From an uncultured Bacilli bacterium (GTDB lineage Bacteria > Bacillota_I > Bacilli_A > RF39 > UBA660), in the NCBI GenBank assembly GCA_934168245.1, contig CAKPMY010000001.1, positions 62,001 through 126,000 of the forward strand: a DNA stretch of 64,000 nucleotides, given 5' to 3'. This document shows, in pieces, positions 46,827 through 54,969 of this stretch. The notes under the pieces are model-generated. The model was not told the origin of the DNA and searched no databases. It saw only the letters and a program-made list of their open reading frames with translations. The position numbers and the translations under genes were made by a program. Positions within the stretch are counted from its first letter, which is position 1, and each line of letters begins with the position of its first letter.

Positions 46827-48956
46827 CTACATCGACTTCCTTTCTGATATTTCAACCATCTTTGCATTACTAAGCATTGTATCCCCATGTACTCTAGAAT
46901 AAGACAAATATCCATTCATTCTATCAATTTTAGTTAAATCACTACTACCACACTTAGGACATACATCCATATCTAACTCCTCATGTCCACAACTATTACA
47001 ATAAGCCAGACTCAAATTAACTCCTTCATAAAAACCTAGCTCCATTGCCCTTTCTATATAAGTAAGCATAGCCTCATTATTATAACTTAAATTATAACGT
47101 ACATATTGAATACGTCCACCCTTAAATAATTCCCAAAAACGATTCTCTAAATCCTGTTTTTCAATACCAGTAATATCTTCCCATACTCCACAATGGAAAC
47201 TATTAGAAACATACTCTCTCGAACTTACTCCTTCAATAACTCCATACTTCTTTCTAAATTGTTTAATCTGCAATCCACATAAATTCTCAGCGGGAGTACC
47301 ATATATTGCATATAAAACATGATCTTCTTCTTTAAACTCTAATATCTTCTTATTAATATATTTTAAAACCTCTAAAGCAAACTCCCCATCTTCAACAATA
47401 CTCTTTCCATTATATAAAACTTGTAACTCATTCAAAGCCGTTATTCCAAAAGATGCTGTTGAAGATTTAAGTATTGGTTCTATTGCCTCCTCTGGTTTTA
47501 AATTACCTCCATAAAATCCTCCCTGACAATAAGCAAGAGGATTAGTAGAAGCCTTTCTCTTCGCCAAATATCTATAAGTCCTAATATGAACCCTTCTAAT
47601 CATTTCCAAATAATAATCTAAAACTTCATAAAAGTCTCTTTGCTCTTCTCTAGCCTTTGCTAAAATCATCGGTAAATGTAATGACACCGCTCCTATATTA
47701 AATCTTCCTATAAAAACTGGTTTATCATTTTTATCTTCAGGATTCATTCCGCCTCTTTCATACCAAGGAGATAAAAATGCCCTACATCCCATCGGACTAA
47801 CAACTCTTTTATATTTTTTATACATCTCACAGACATAACCTTCTCCAGTTAATGATAAATAATCTGGATACATTGTCTTTTGACTACACTTGATCGCTGC
47901 TAAAAAATTATCTCTTAACTCGCCACCCTTACCATGCAATTTCTTATCATATAAAAATACTAATTTAGGAAACAAAGTCGGTCTTTTAAATCCCTTCTTC
48001 CCCTGTCCTTCTCTATGTACATCTAATATAACCCTACTAATAAGTTTCGCATAAGGATCCGTATCAATTCCAAATGAAAAAGTCACAAACGGATAATCTC
48101 CTCTACTAGAACTAACTGTATTAAGTTTATATTCTATTCCTTGGTACCCTTGTTCACATTCTCTTTTTACTTTCTCCCAAGCATATTTATCTGCTTCATC
48201 TTTAAAAGTATCTCCCTTAATATCCAAATACTCATTATAATATTTTTTATAAGTCATCTTTGCATATTTTTTAAGTATTGTATCAACCTCAGGTACTGTA
48301 AATCCACCATACTGCATAGCCGTAGTATTAATAATAACATCACCCATAACATTAAAAGCTGTCTGTAATGTCTTAGGTTCTGTATACCATATATTACTCA
48401 TCTCAAACCCATCTTTTAATACATTAGCCATATCAAATAAACAACAATTCATCGTATCACGTCTTGCACTCATATCATGTATATAAATATACCCATCTTT
48501 ACAAGCCTCTATCTCATTAGCCGTTAAAAAGAATTTCTTATAAAGTTCTTTATTCAAACTATTATAAATCAAACATCTCTGTGTAGTAACTAAAGCACTA
48601 TCCATATTAGCACATTCTTTATCTCCAATATAAGTAATTACTTGTGCCTTTTTATATACTTTATCCAATATATGAACTATCTCTTTTTTATAATCTCTAT
48701 ATTCTCTATAACTTCTCGCAACTATTGGATTAATCTGCTCTAAAGCTGCCTCTACAAAATTATGTACTTGTTCTACACTAGGATTAGTAGTCTGTGTATT
48801 AATCATATCTTTAACTATTAAAACAATTTTTTCAACTGCCTCATCTGTTAAATTAACCATTACTCTCTCAGTGCTAGTCTTAACAGCCTTTCTTATTCTA
48901 TCTGCATCAAACTTCTCTAAATTACCATTTCTTTTTACTATCTTAATCTCTTGCAT
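46827..48956 (-). CDS. nrdD: Class III ribonucleotide reductase catalytic subunit 2, complete
   Basis: A 709-residue anaerobic reductase. ATP cone at ~3-95 (IVKRNGNLEKFDADRIRKAV), barrel with GYIYIHDMSARRDTMNCCLF, AMQYGGFTVPEVD, SPMGCRAFLSPWYERGG, and SSREYVSNSFHCGVWEDI. The C-terminus is intact: zinc cysteines CNSCGHEELDMDVCPKCGS, then IDRMNGYLSYSRVHGD carrying the glycyl-radical Gly. This is the internal comparator for the truncated NrdD at 42885. It heads the four-gene operon nrdD, deoxyribosyltransferase-like, nrdG, dut and is divergent from a Crp/Fnr regulator. Confidence 0.95.
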   Translation of the reverse strand: MQEIKIVKRNGNLEKFDADRIRKAVKTSTERVMVNLTDEAVEKIVLIVKDMINTQTTNPSVEQVHNFVEAALEQINPIVARSYREYRDYKKEIVHILDKVYKKAQVITYIGDKECANMDSALVTTQRCLIYNSLNKELYKKFFLTANEIEACKDGYIYIHDMSARRDTMNCCLFDMANVLKDGFEMSNIWYTEPKTLQTAFNVMGDVIINTTAMQYGGFTVPEVDTILKKYAKMTYKKYYNEYLDIKGDTFKDEADKYAWEKVKRECEQGYQGIEYKLNTVSSSRGDYPFVTFSFGIDTDPYAKLISRVILDVHREGQGKKGFKRPTLFPKLVFLYDKKLHGKGGELRDNFLAAIKCSQKTMYPDYLSLTGEGYVCEMYKKYKRVVSPMGCRAFLSPWYERGGMNPEDKNDKPVFIGRFNIGAVSLHLPMILAKAREEQRDFYEVLDYYLEMIRRVHIRTYRYLAKRKASTNPLAYCQGGFYGGNLKPEEAIEPILKSSTASFGITALNELQVLYNGKSIVEDGEFALEVLKYINKKILEFKEEDHVLYAIYGTPAENLCGLQIKQFRKKYGVIEGVSSREYVSNSFHCGVWEDITGIEKQDLENRFWELFKGGRIQYVRYNLSYNNEAMLTYIERAMELGFYEGVNLSLAYCNSCGHEELDMDVCPKCGSSDLTKIDRMNGYLSYSRVHGDTMLSNAKMVEISERKSM

Positions 48957-49011
48957 AATTACTTCTCCTACTCTATGTATAAAATTCTATCTTAATAAAA
49001 AAAATATTACT

Positions 49012-49047
49012 GTTGCATTTGCAACTAATACAAAAATTTGCTAAAAT
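49012..49047 (+). promoter_or_regulatory. Divergent-region promoter with inverted repeat
   Basis: Perfect inverted repeat GTTGCA-TT-TGCAAC (49012-49025) overlaps the -35 TTGCAA (49019-49024), followed after 17 bp by TAAAAT (49042-49047) for the Crp/Fnr gene. It also lies about 60 bp upstream of the divergent nrdD operon, so one operator could serve both. Confidence 0.6.
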
Positions 49048-49069
49048 AAAAATACAAGGACTGATTAAA

Positions 49070-49693
49070 ATGATTGAAACTATTGAAAAAGACAAACTCA
49101 TTTACTTTAAAAAAAACTTGTCAAACTGTGTCAATGTCTCTAAAAAGGTATACACTAACAAACAATTAATAATAAGTAACTTTTCTACTAAAAAACAAAT
49201 TGGTTTTATAACTTATGGAAAAGCCTCTATTATCAAAACTGACATCAATGGTAACACCACTATTATGAGGGAATTAAAAGAGGATGACATCTTCTCTAAT
49301 TTATTTTTTCAACACTCTGAAGATGAAATTTATATTATTAGTAATAATGAAACTGAAGTAATTTTTATTGACTACTATACTATCTTAAAAAATTGTAATA
49401 AAGGTTGTCCCTTCCACAATAACTTAGTAATTACTCTTTTCGATTTACTTATAAAGGATAATCGTAAACAAAATGAAAAAATAGAACTCTTATCTCAAAA
49501 AACAGTTCGTGATAAAATACTCTATTTCTTAAAACAAAGAATGAACAAGGACAACATTTTTAAAGTAACAACCTCATACAAAGCCATTGCTGAATACATC
49601 GTCGTAGATAGAAGTAACTTAATGCGTGAATTAAACAAACTAGAAAAAGAAAACCTCATCGAAAGAAATAAAAATACCATCAAAATAAAATAG
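49070..49693 (+). CDS. Crp/Fnr-family transcription regulator
   Basis: About 207 residues: a cyclic-nucleotide-binding-like beta barrel (QIGFITYGKASIIKTDINGN, MRELKEDDIFSNLFF) and a C-terminal winged helix (SYKAIAEYIVVDRSNLMREL). The central NCNKGCPFHNNL holds two Cys typical of clostridial Crp/Fnr proteins. Fnr-type regulators respond to oxygen, redox or nitric oxide; the effector here is unknown. Start ATG 49070 is preceded by AAGGA; an upstream in-frame ATG at 49013 lies within the promoter. Divergence from the anaerobic reductase operon suggests it controls that operon. Confidence 0.85.
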   Translation: MIETIEKDKLIYFKKNLSNCVNVSKKVYTNKQLIISNFSTKKQIGFITYGKASIIKTDINGNTTIMRELKEDDIFSNLFFQHSEDEIYIISNNETEVIFIDYYTILKNCNKGCPFHNNLVITLFDLLIKDNRKQNEKIELLSQKTVRDKILYFLKQRMNKDNIFKVTTSYKAIAEYIVVDRSNLMRELNKLEKENLIERNKNTIKIK

Positions 49694-49740
49694 AAGTCTC
49701 TCATAAAGTTTAATATTATGAAAGTCTTCTATTTTTCTTT
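49689..49740. terminator. Bidirectional terminator between convergent genes
   Basis: AATAGAAG...CTTCTATT with an inner CTCTCATA/TATGAAAG stem, followed by TTTCTTT on the plus strand and TTTATTTTG on the minus strand. It serves the regulator gene and the prepilin-like gene. Confidence 0.75.
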
Positions 49741-49749
49741 TTCTAAATC

Positions 49750-50967
49750 CTAATCTACTACTACTATAGTCTCTATAGTTCCAACATTACCAACTTCATC
49801 ATAGGCCTTTATTATAACTCTTTTGCCTTCAGCACTAGTCGAATCAGTAAAAGGTGAAGTATAAAAGTAATGATATGTATTATCACAAGTAGAACTAGCA
49901 TTGCCAGAATCATTTTCACACCATGCCCTAAGAAGAACATTTAGAAATGTTCCAACCGCTCTAATCTCATACTTTTTTTCAACATTATCTCCGTCCGGAT
50001 AAGTATAAGTCCATTTAACGATACCAGAACCATTTTCTTCGAAATCTACTTTTAGATACCTATAAGTAGCAATGTATGGTTTCAATTCAAGCGATGTTAC
50101 ACTTTTCAACTTAGGCGGTTCATTATCAAAAAGCAACTCTCCAGAAGCAACATTATCAGTATAGGAATTTCCATTTATATCTACCATTCGTATTGGTTTC
50201 GCAATCAAATAAAGTCTACCTGTAACACCTTGTAAGATTACAGTTCTCTCCATTTGTTTTGTGCCTGCTGAATTACCAAATGAGATTGCACCAGCAGTAC
50301 CAGCAACCTGATTATTACCAGCAGCATCTGTAGCCAAGTAATAAGAAACAACCGTATTAGCCGCAAAACTATCATCGGAAGTAACCTTTATAGTAGCTTT
50401 TCTATTCCTCTTCCAAGTACTTCCATCTTCTGGTGAAATTGAAATTGTAAAATTACCAGTACCTATTACAACAGTACCACCACCTCCGGAGCCGCCAGAA
50501 CCGCCTCCTCCGCCAGGAGTTTCGCCACCACCAGGACTTGCTCCACCTGGGCAAACCTCTAAATGATCTGTTTGATACTCAACTTTTCCAGAACTAGAAA
50601 CACACTTCAAAAACACTTTATAAGTATCTACACCATTTTTTCTTACAACATGGACATAAGTCTGATTATTATCACAAGTTATTCCTCCTGTTAAATAATC
50701 CTTTGCTAAAGTCTTGGCCTTTAATTCCGAAAAAGGAATATCAGCACATCCAGTAGTAGCATACCCAAACAAATCTGGACTATTAGAGTCAACATAAAGT
50801 TTTGCTGAATCTTTCAACGTATCTCCATAAGTAATAAACTTCTGTAATCTATTTTTTGCCTGTAACTGTTGTACCTCTGGTAAAGCCAAAATAGATATAA
50901 GTCCCATAATTGTTATAGTAACTAAAACTTCAACTAAAGTAAAACCTTTATTATTTATTCTCTTCAT
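49750..50967 (-). CDS. Solitary prepilin-like secreted protein
   Basis: A 405-residue protein with a canonical type IV prepilin N-terminus: NNKGFTLVEVLVTITIMG, with Gly before Phe, Glu at +5 and a hydrophobic helix. The pilin-like head (~45-140) has two Cys pairs. A Gly/Pro-rich hinge (~143-165) leads to two Ig-like beta domains (NFTISISPEDGSTWKRNRKA; DNEPPKLKSVTSLELKPYIA...AYDEVGNVGT). No prepilin peptidase, PilB, PilC or other pilins are in the window. It may be a pseudopilin used with machinery encoded elsewhere. Its length is well above a normal major pilin. Confidence 0.85.
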   Translation of the reverse strand: MKRINNKGFTLVEVLVTITIMGLISILALPEVQQLQAKNRLQKFITYGDTLKDSAKLYVDSNSPDLFGYATTGCADIPFSELKAKTLAKDYLTGGITCDNNQTYVHVVRKNGVDTYKVFLKCVSSSGKVEYQTDHLEVCPGGASPGGGETPGGGGGSGGSGGGGTVVIGTGNFTISISPEDGSTWKRNRKATIKVTSDDSFAANTVVSYYLATDAAGNNQVAGTAGAISFGNSAGTKQMERTVILQGVTGRLYLIAKPIRMVDINGNSYTDNVASGELLFDNEPPKLKSVTSLELKPYIATYRYLKVDFEENGSGIVKWTYTYPDGDNVEKKYEIRAVGTFLNVLLRAWCENDSGNASSTCDNTYHYFYTSPFTDSTSAEGKRVIIKAYDEVGNVGTIETIVVVD

Positions 50968-50996
50968 AAATAAAACACACCCTTTATCCTAAAGTA

Positions 50997-51005
50997 ATTA
51001 TAACA
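50997..51005 (-). promoter_or_regulatory. Extended -10 promoter for prepilin-like gene
   Basis: TATAAT (51002-50997) preceded by TGT (51005-51003). A weak TTTGTG 17 bp upstream falls inside the preceding terminator. Confidence 0.5.
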
Positions 51006-51035
51006 TAAAAAAATATGTACACAAATACATATTTT
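51006..51035 (-). terminator. Terminator after M48 protease gene
   Basis: Minus-strand AAAATATGTA, loop TTTGTG, TACATATTTT, then TTT, 6 nt after the stop at 51041. Confidence 0.75.
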
Positions 51036-51040
51036 TATTA

Positions 51041-52642
51041 TTACATAAATAAACCAGTAACTCCAACAAACAACACAATAATAAAGAATGCTAAGAATAA
51101 CAAATAAATAAACTTAAGGAAACCATAAGAATAACATCTCTTAACTTTACCATCGATTGTCATTGTATAAACTTCAATATAAGGAACAGGACTACGTTTA
51201 TACCAACCTTTTACCAAAACTTTCTTCCCAAAATACTTACTAGATCTAAATAAAGCAAATAATTTATTAATTATAAATAAAGGTTGATCATAATCTAAAA
51301 ACACAATACCAGTATCATCTCTAATTACAAAATCCTCATTAAGTATACATCCAGGATTACCTCTACCTATTATTTCTCCTTCTATAACACAAGGAATAGC
51401 CCTTACTCCAGATACTTTAACTTCTCCTAATAATTCAGAAACAGTCGTTTCCTTATAATTCCTATTTGGATGAGCCTTACTAAAAGTTACAAATACTGCT
51501 GCCATAATTAAAGTTCCACAAATACCAAATGCAAGCAACATATCCCATTCATTAATTCCAAATAGAATAAATACACCTACTGAAACTAAAAATGCTAAGA
51601 ATGGTAAATATTTTATAATTACTTCAACAATAAAGTCATCTACAAATGATTCATCTTGTTTTAAATCAAACTCAATATAAGGTTCTAATCCATATTCTTT
51701 ACTCATTTTAGATAATGCCAATAATCTTCTTGATATTAATGGATGTGTAGAATTTAATTGATACCACTTAGCCCAAACATTCCACATTTCCCACTTCATA
51801 GCATTCTTAATTCTATCTTTAGAAACTTCTCCATTATTATAACTAGTAACAATAAGAGTCTTAGAAGTCCTAGCATCAAAAATACCAAGTGTATTCTTAC
51901 TTGCTACTGAAACTTTTCCTTCTCTAGTAGTATTAGCACTAAGTCCATATCCTATCTTTACTAAAGCCGATGCTAATAAATTAGGATTTTTTAATTCTTC
52001 CGCAGCAAAACTATCTGCATAATATTCTCTAACTCTAGATAACCATAAAATTATATACTGGCAAATTATATATAAAATATAAGCAACATATCCAATAACT
52101 GCTAATTTAGAAGAATCATTATCTCCATCACTAGATGCAAAGAACTCATAAACTGAATATAAAACTAAAGGTACTAATTGAGCAACAGTCATAAATAACA
52201 TATCATAATGTACTGCATGTCCCATCTCATGAGCAACTACAGCTTTAACTTCATCTTCACTAAGTAGTTCAAAAACACCTCTCGTTAAAATAATTCTAGC
52301 ATCATTCTTAGTATGTCCATAAGTAAAAGCATTAGGAGCCCCATCATCAATATATCCAATTCTAGGATATTTCATATCATGTTCTTGACATATTTTTTCT
52401 ATAAATTCTTTTAAGTATGCTGGCATCTCTCTATCAAATTTAGCCCGATATAACCATCTCATTGTTAAATCAGTTAAAAATGGTGATATTAAAAATTGAA
52501 TAATTAAAACAATTATACTAGCAATCAATGCATATAAAACCGGAAACTCACATACCATACAAACCGCTATTGCCACTATGACTAAAATACCATATAAGCA
52601 TGAAATTGTAATAAGTGATATTCCTGCCAATCCCTTTTTCAT
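51041..52642 (-). CDS. M48-family membrane zinc protease with C-terminal extension
   Basis: A 533-residue HtpX/Ste24-like protease. Two membrane helices are followed by the zinc site AVVAHEMGHAVH (HEMGH at ~137-141), another helix pair, and the third ligand in VREYYADSFAAEELKNP. Beyond the usual ~300 residues are two more helices, then a beta-rich domain (IPCVIEGEIIGRGNPGCIL, VIRDDTGIVFLDY) and a last membrane helix. HtpX-type enzymes degrade misfolded membrane proteins. Start ATG 52642 has GAGAGAGGTG. Single-gene unit. Confidence 0.85.
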   Translation of the reverse strand: MKKGLAGISLITISCLYGILVIVAIAVCMVCEFPVLYALIASIIVLIIQFLISPFLTDLTMRWLYRAKFDREMPAYLKEFIEKICQEHDMKYPRIGYIDDGAPNAFTYGHTKNDARIILTRGVFELLSEDEVKAVVAHEMGHAVHYDMLFMTVAQLVPLVLYSVYEFFASSDGDNDSSKLAVIGYVAYILYIICQYIILWLSRVREYYADSFAAEELKNPNLLASALVKIGYGLSANTTREGKVSVASKNTLGIFDARTSKTLIVTSYNNGEVSKDRIKNAMKWEMWNVWAKWYQLNSTHPLISRRLLALSKMSKEYGLEPYIEFDLKQDESFVDDFIVEVIIKYLPFLAFLVSVGVFILFGINEWDMLLAFGICGTLIMAAVFVTFSKAHPNRNYKETTVSELLGEVKVSGVRAIPCVIEGEIIGRGNPGCILNEDFVIRDDTGIVFLDYDQPLFIINKLFALFRSSKYFGKKVLVKGWYKRSPVPYIEVYTMTIDGKVKRCYSYGFLKFIYLLFLAFFIIVLFVGVTGLFM

Positions 52643-52700
52643 AAATAAGCACCTCTCTCTATATTAAGAATAGCATAAACTTTTTCATAAAATTACAACA

Positions 52701-52736
52701 AAAAAGAAAAAAAGTAAAGTTTTACACAACTTTACT
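52701..52736 (-). terminator. Terminator overlapping tex stop codon
   Basis: Minus-strand AGTAAAGTT, loop, AACTTTACT, then TTTTTTTC; the TAG stop of tex runs into the stem. Confidence 0.8.
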
Positions 52737-54891
52737 ATCTAGGTAATAAACTCAAACTAACTTTACCTTTTTCTAATGAAATATCATCTACATAACAATC
52801 AACTATATCTCCAACACTAACTACTTCACTAGGATGTTTAATATACTTAGTTGTAAGTTTAGAAATATGAGCAAGTCCATCATTATGAAGTCCAATATCT
52901 ATAAATGCTCCAAAGTCAACTACATTTCTAACTGTACCTTGTAACTTCATACCAATAGATAAATCTTTAATATCTAAAACATCACTCTTAAGTAATGGTT
53001 GTGGCATTTCATCTCTAGGATCTAGATTAGGTTTCTTTAAGGAAGCAATAACATCTTCTAAAGTATAAATATCAGTACCAATCTTATCTTTATATTCTTC
53101 TAAATTAATACTATCAAGTTTCTTAATTAACTCATCCTTACCAATCATATCCATACTACAACCTAAATCACTTAGTATCTTTAATGCAACATCATAACTT
53201 TCTGGATGAATTGCTGTTGAATCTAAAATATTATCTCCATCAACCACTCTTAAAAAACCAATTGCTTGTTCATAAGCCTTATCAGATAATAATTTCTTCT
53301 TTCTTATCTCATCTCTAGAAGTAATTTTACCTATTTTTTCACGATACTCAATTATCTTTTCAATTGCCTTCTTCGTAATACCAGATACATACTTTAATAA
53401 TGAAGGAGAGGCCGTATTAATATTAACACCAACACTATTTACACACTTCTCAACTACAAAGTCTAATGAACTAGATAATTTCTTCTGTGAAACGTCATGT
53501 TGATATAATCCAACTCCAATACCATCTGGTGGAATTTTTACAAGTTCAGCCAAAGGATCTTGAAGCCTTCTACCTATACTAACTGCACTTCTCTTTTCAA
53601 CTGCTAAATCAGGAAACTCCTCTATCGCAATAGGAGAAGCACTATAAATAGAAGCACCAGCCTCAGATACAATTACATACTTACAATCTAAATTATATTC
53701 CTTAATCATATCAGCACAAAACTTCTCAGATTCACGCGAAGCCGTACCATTACCAATCGCAATAATTGATACATTATATCTCTTTATAAGTTGTACTACA
53801 ACCTCTTTAGATAAACGAACTCTCTCTTCTGTATTACCATTTAAAAATGGTTTAATAACAGTCGAATCTAAATACTTTCCATTCTTATCAACAACAGCCA
53901 ACTTACATCCATTAACAAAACCTGGATCAAATGCTAAAACTACTCTTTCTTTCATAGGCGGAGTTAAAAGTAAAGCCTCTAAATTCTTTCCAAAATTATC
54001 AATAGCAGCCTCTTCTCCTACCTCAGTTAAATCACTTCTAATCTCCCTTTCAATAGAAGGTTCAATTAATCTCTTATAAGAATCAAGTATTGCCTCTTTT
54101 ACAGTATCAACTACAAAAGACTTATCATTCTTAATAATCTTCTTTTCTAAATAAGATAAAACTCCTTCTTTATCTATATCAATACTAACACTAAGTACCT
54201 TTTCATTTTCTCCTCTATTTAAAGCAAGTATTCTATGTGGCTTAATATATTTAACCGGTTCTTGATAAGAATAATACATCTCATATATTTTAGTACTATC
54301 TATATCTTCCCCTTTTTTCTTAGTAGAACTAATAATACCATTCTTATAAAAATAACTACGTATCCATTTACGATAACTAGCATTATCACTAATCCATTCA
54401 GCAATAATATACTTAGCCCCTTCAATACATTTCTCTACTGGTAAATCCTCTTTTACAAACTTACTCGCTAAGTCTTCTAAATTACCATTCATAGGAAAAC
54501 TCATAATCATCTTTGCCAAAGGTTCAAGTCCTAAAGCAATAGCCTCAGTAGCCTTAGTCTTCTTTTTCTCTTTATATGGTCTATATAAATCTTCTACTTC
54601 TACTAATTTACTACATTTCAAAATAGAATCTCTTAATTCATCAGTAAGAAGTCCCTTCTCATCTATTAAACGTATAACATCTTCTTTACGTTTTAATAAA
54701 TTAACTTGGTATTCATAAACCTCATTAATTTTTCTAATCTCTTCTTCATCTAAAGCCCCAGTAGCCTCTTTTCTATACCGCGCTATAAAAGGTATAGTAT
54801 TACCCCCACTAAGTAACTCTAATACTACTGTAACTTGTTTAGTACTAACTCCCAAGTCATTAGCAATCTCATTAATAATCATTTCATTCAT
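52735..54891 (-). CDS. tex: Tex/YhgF nucleic-acid-binding protein
   Basis: A 718-residue Tex protein with the family order: N-terminal helical region (IPFIARYRKEATGALDEEEI), the YqgF-like RNase H fold (VVLAFDPGFVNGCKLAVVDK), the helix-hairpin-helix pair (VGVNINTASPSLLKYVSGIT) and a C-terminal S1 domain (GTVRNVVDFGAFIDIGLHND). Tex binds RNA/DNA and affects transcription and, in some pathogens, toxin genes. Full length. No unusual feature. Confidence 0.95.
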   Translation of the reverse strand: MNEMIINEIANDLGVSTKQVTVVLELLSGGNTIPFIARYRKEATGALDEEEIRKINEVYEYQVNLLKRKEDVIRLIDEKGLLTDELRDSILKCSKLVEVEDLYRPYKEKKKTKATEAIALGLEPLAKMIMSFPMNGNLEDLASKFVKEDLPVEKCIEGAKYIIAEWISDNASYRKWIRSYFYKNGIISSTKKKGEDIDSTKIYEMYYSYQEPVKYIKPHRILALNRGENEKVLSVSIDIDKEGVLSYLEKKIIKNDKSFVVDTVKEAILDSYKRLIEPSIEREIRSDLTEVGEEAAIDNFGKNLEALLLTPPMKERVVLAFDPGFVNGCKLAVVDKNGKYLDSTVIKPFLNGNTEERVRLSKEVVVQLIKRYNVSIIAIGNGTASRESEKFCADMIKEYNLDCKYVIVSEAGASIYSASPIAIEEFPDLAVEKRSAVSIGRRLQDPLAELVKIPPDGIGVGLYQHDVSQKKLSSSLDFVVEKCVNSVGVNINTASPSLLKYVSGITKKAIEKIIEYREKIGKITSRDEIRKKKLLSDKAYEQAIGFLRVVDGDNILDSTAIHPESYDVALKILSDLGCSMDMIGKDELIKKLDSINLEEYKDKIGTDIYTLEDVIASLKKPNLDPRDEMPQPLLKSDVLDIKDLSIGMKLQGTVRNVVDFGAFIDIGLHNDGLAHISKLTTKYIKHPSEVVSVGDIVDCYVDDISLEKGKVSLSLLPR

Positions 54892-54939
54892 TATGTCTAA
54901 CCTCTTTCAAATAGTATATTTTAATTATAACTCAAACTC

Positions 54940-54969
54940 TAAAAAGAAAAAAGGGAGTTTACACTCCCT
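54940..54969 (-). terminator. Terminator overlapping kinase stop codon
   Basis: Minus-strand AGGGAGT, loop GTAA, ACTCCCT, then TTTTTC. The TAA stop of the histidine kinase lies in the loop. Confidence 0.85.
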
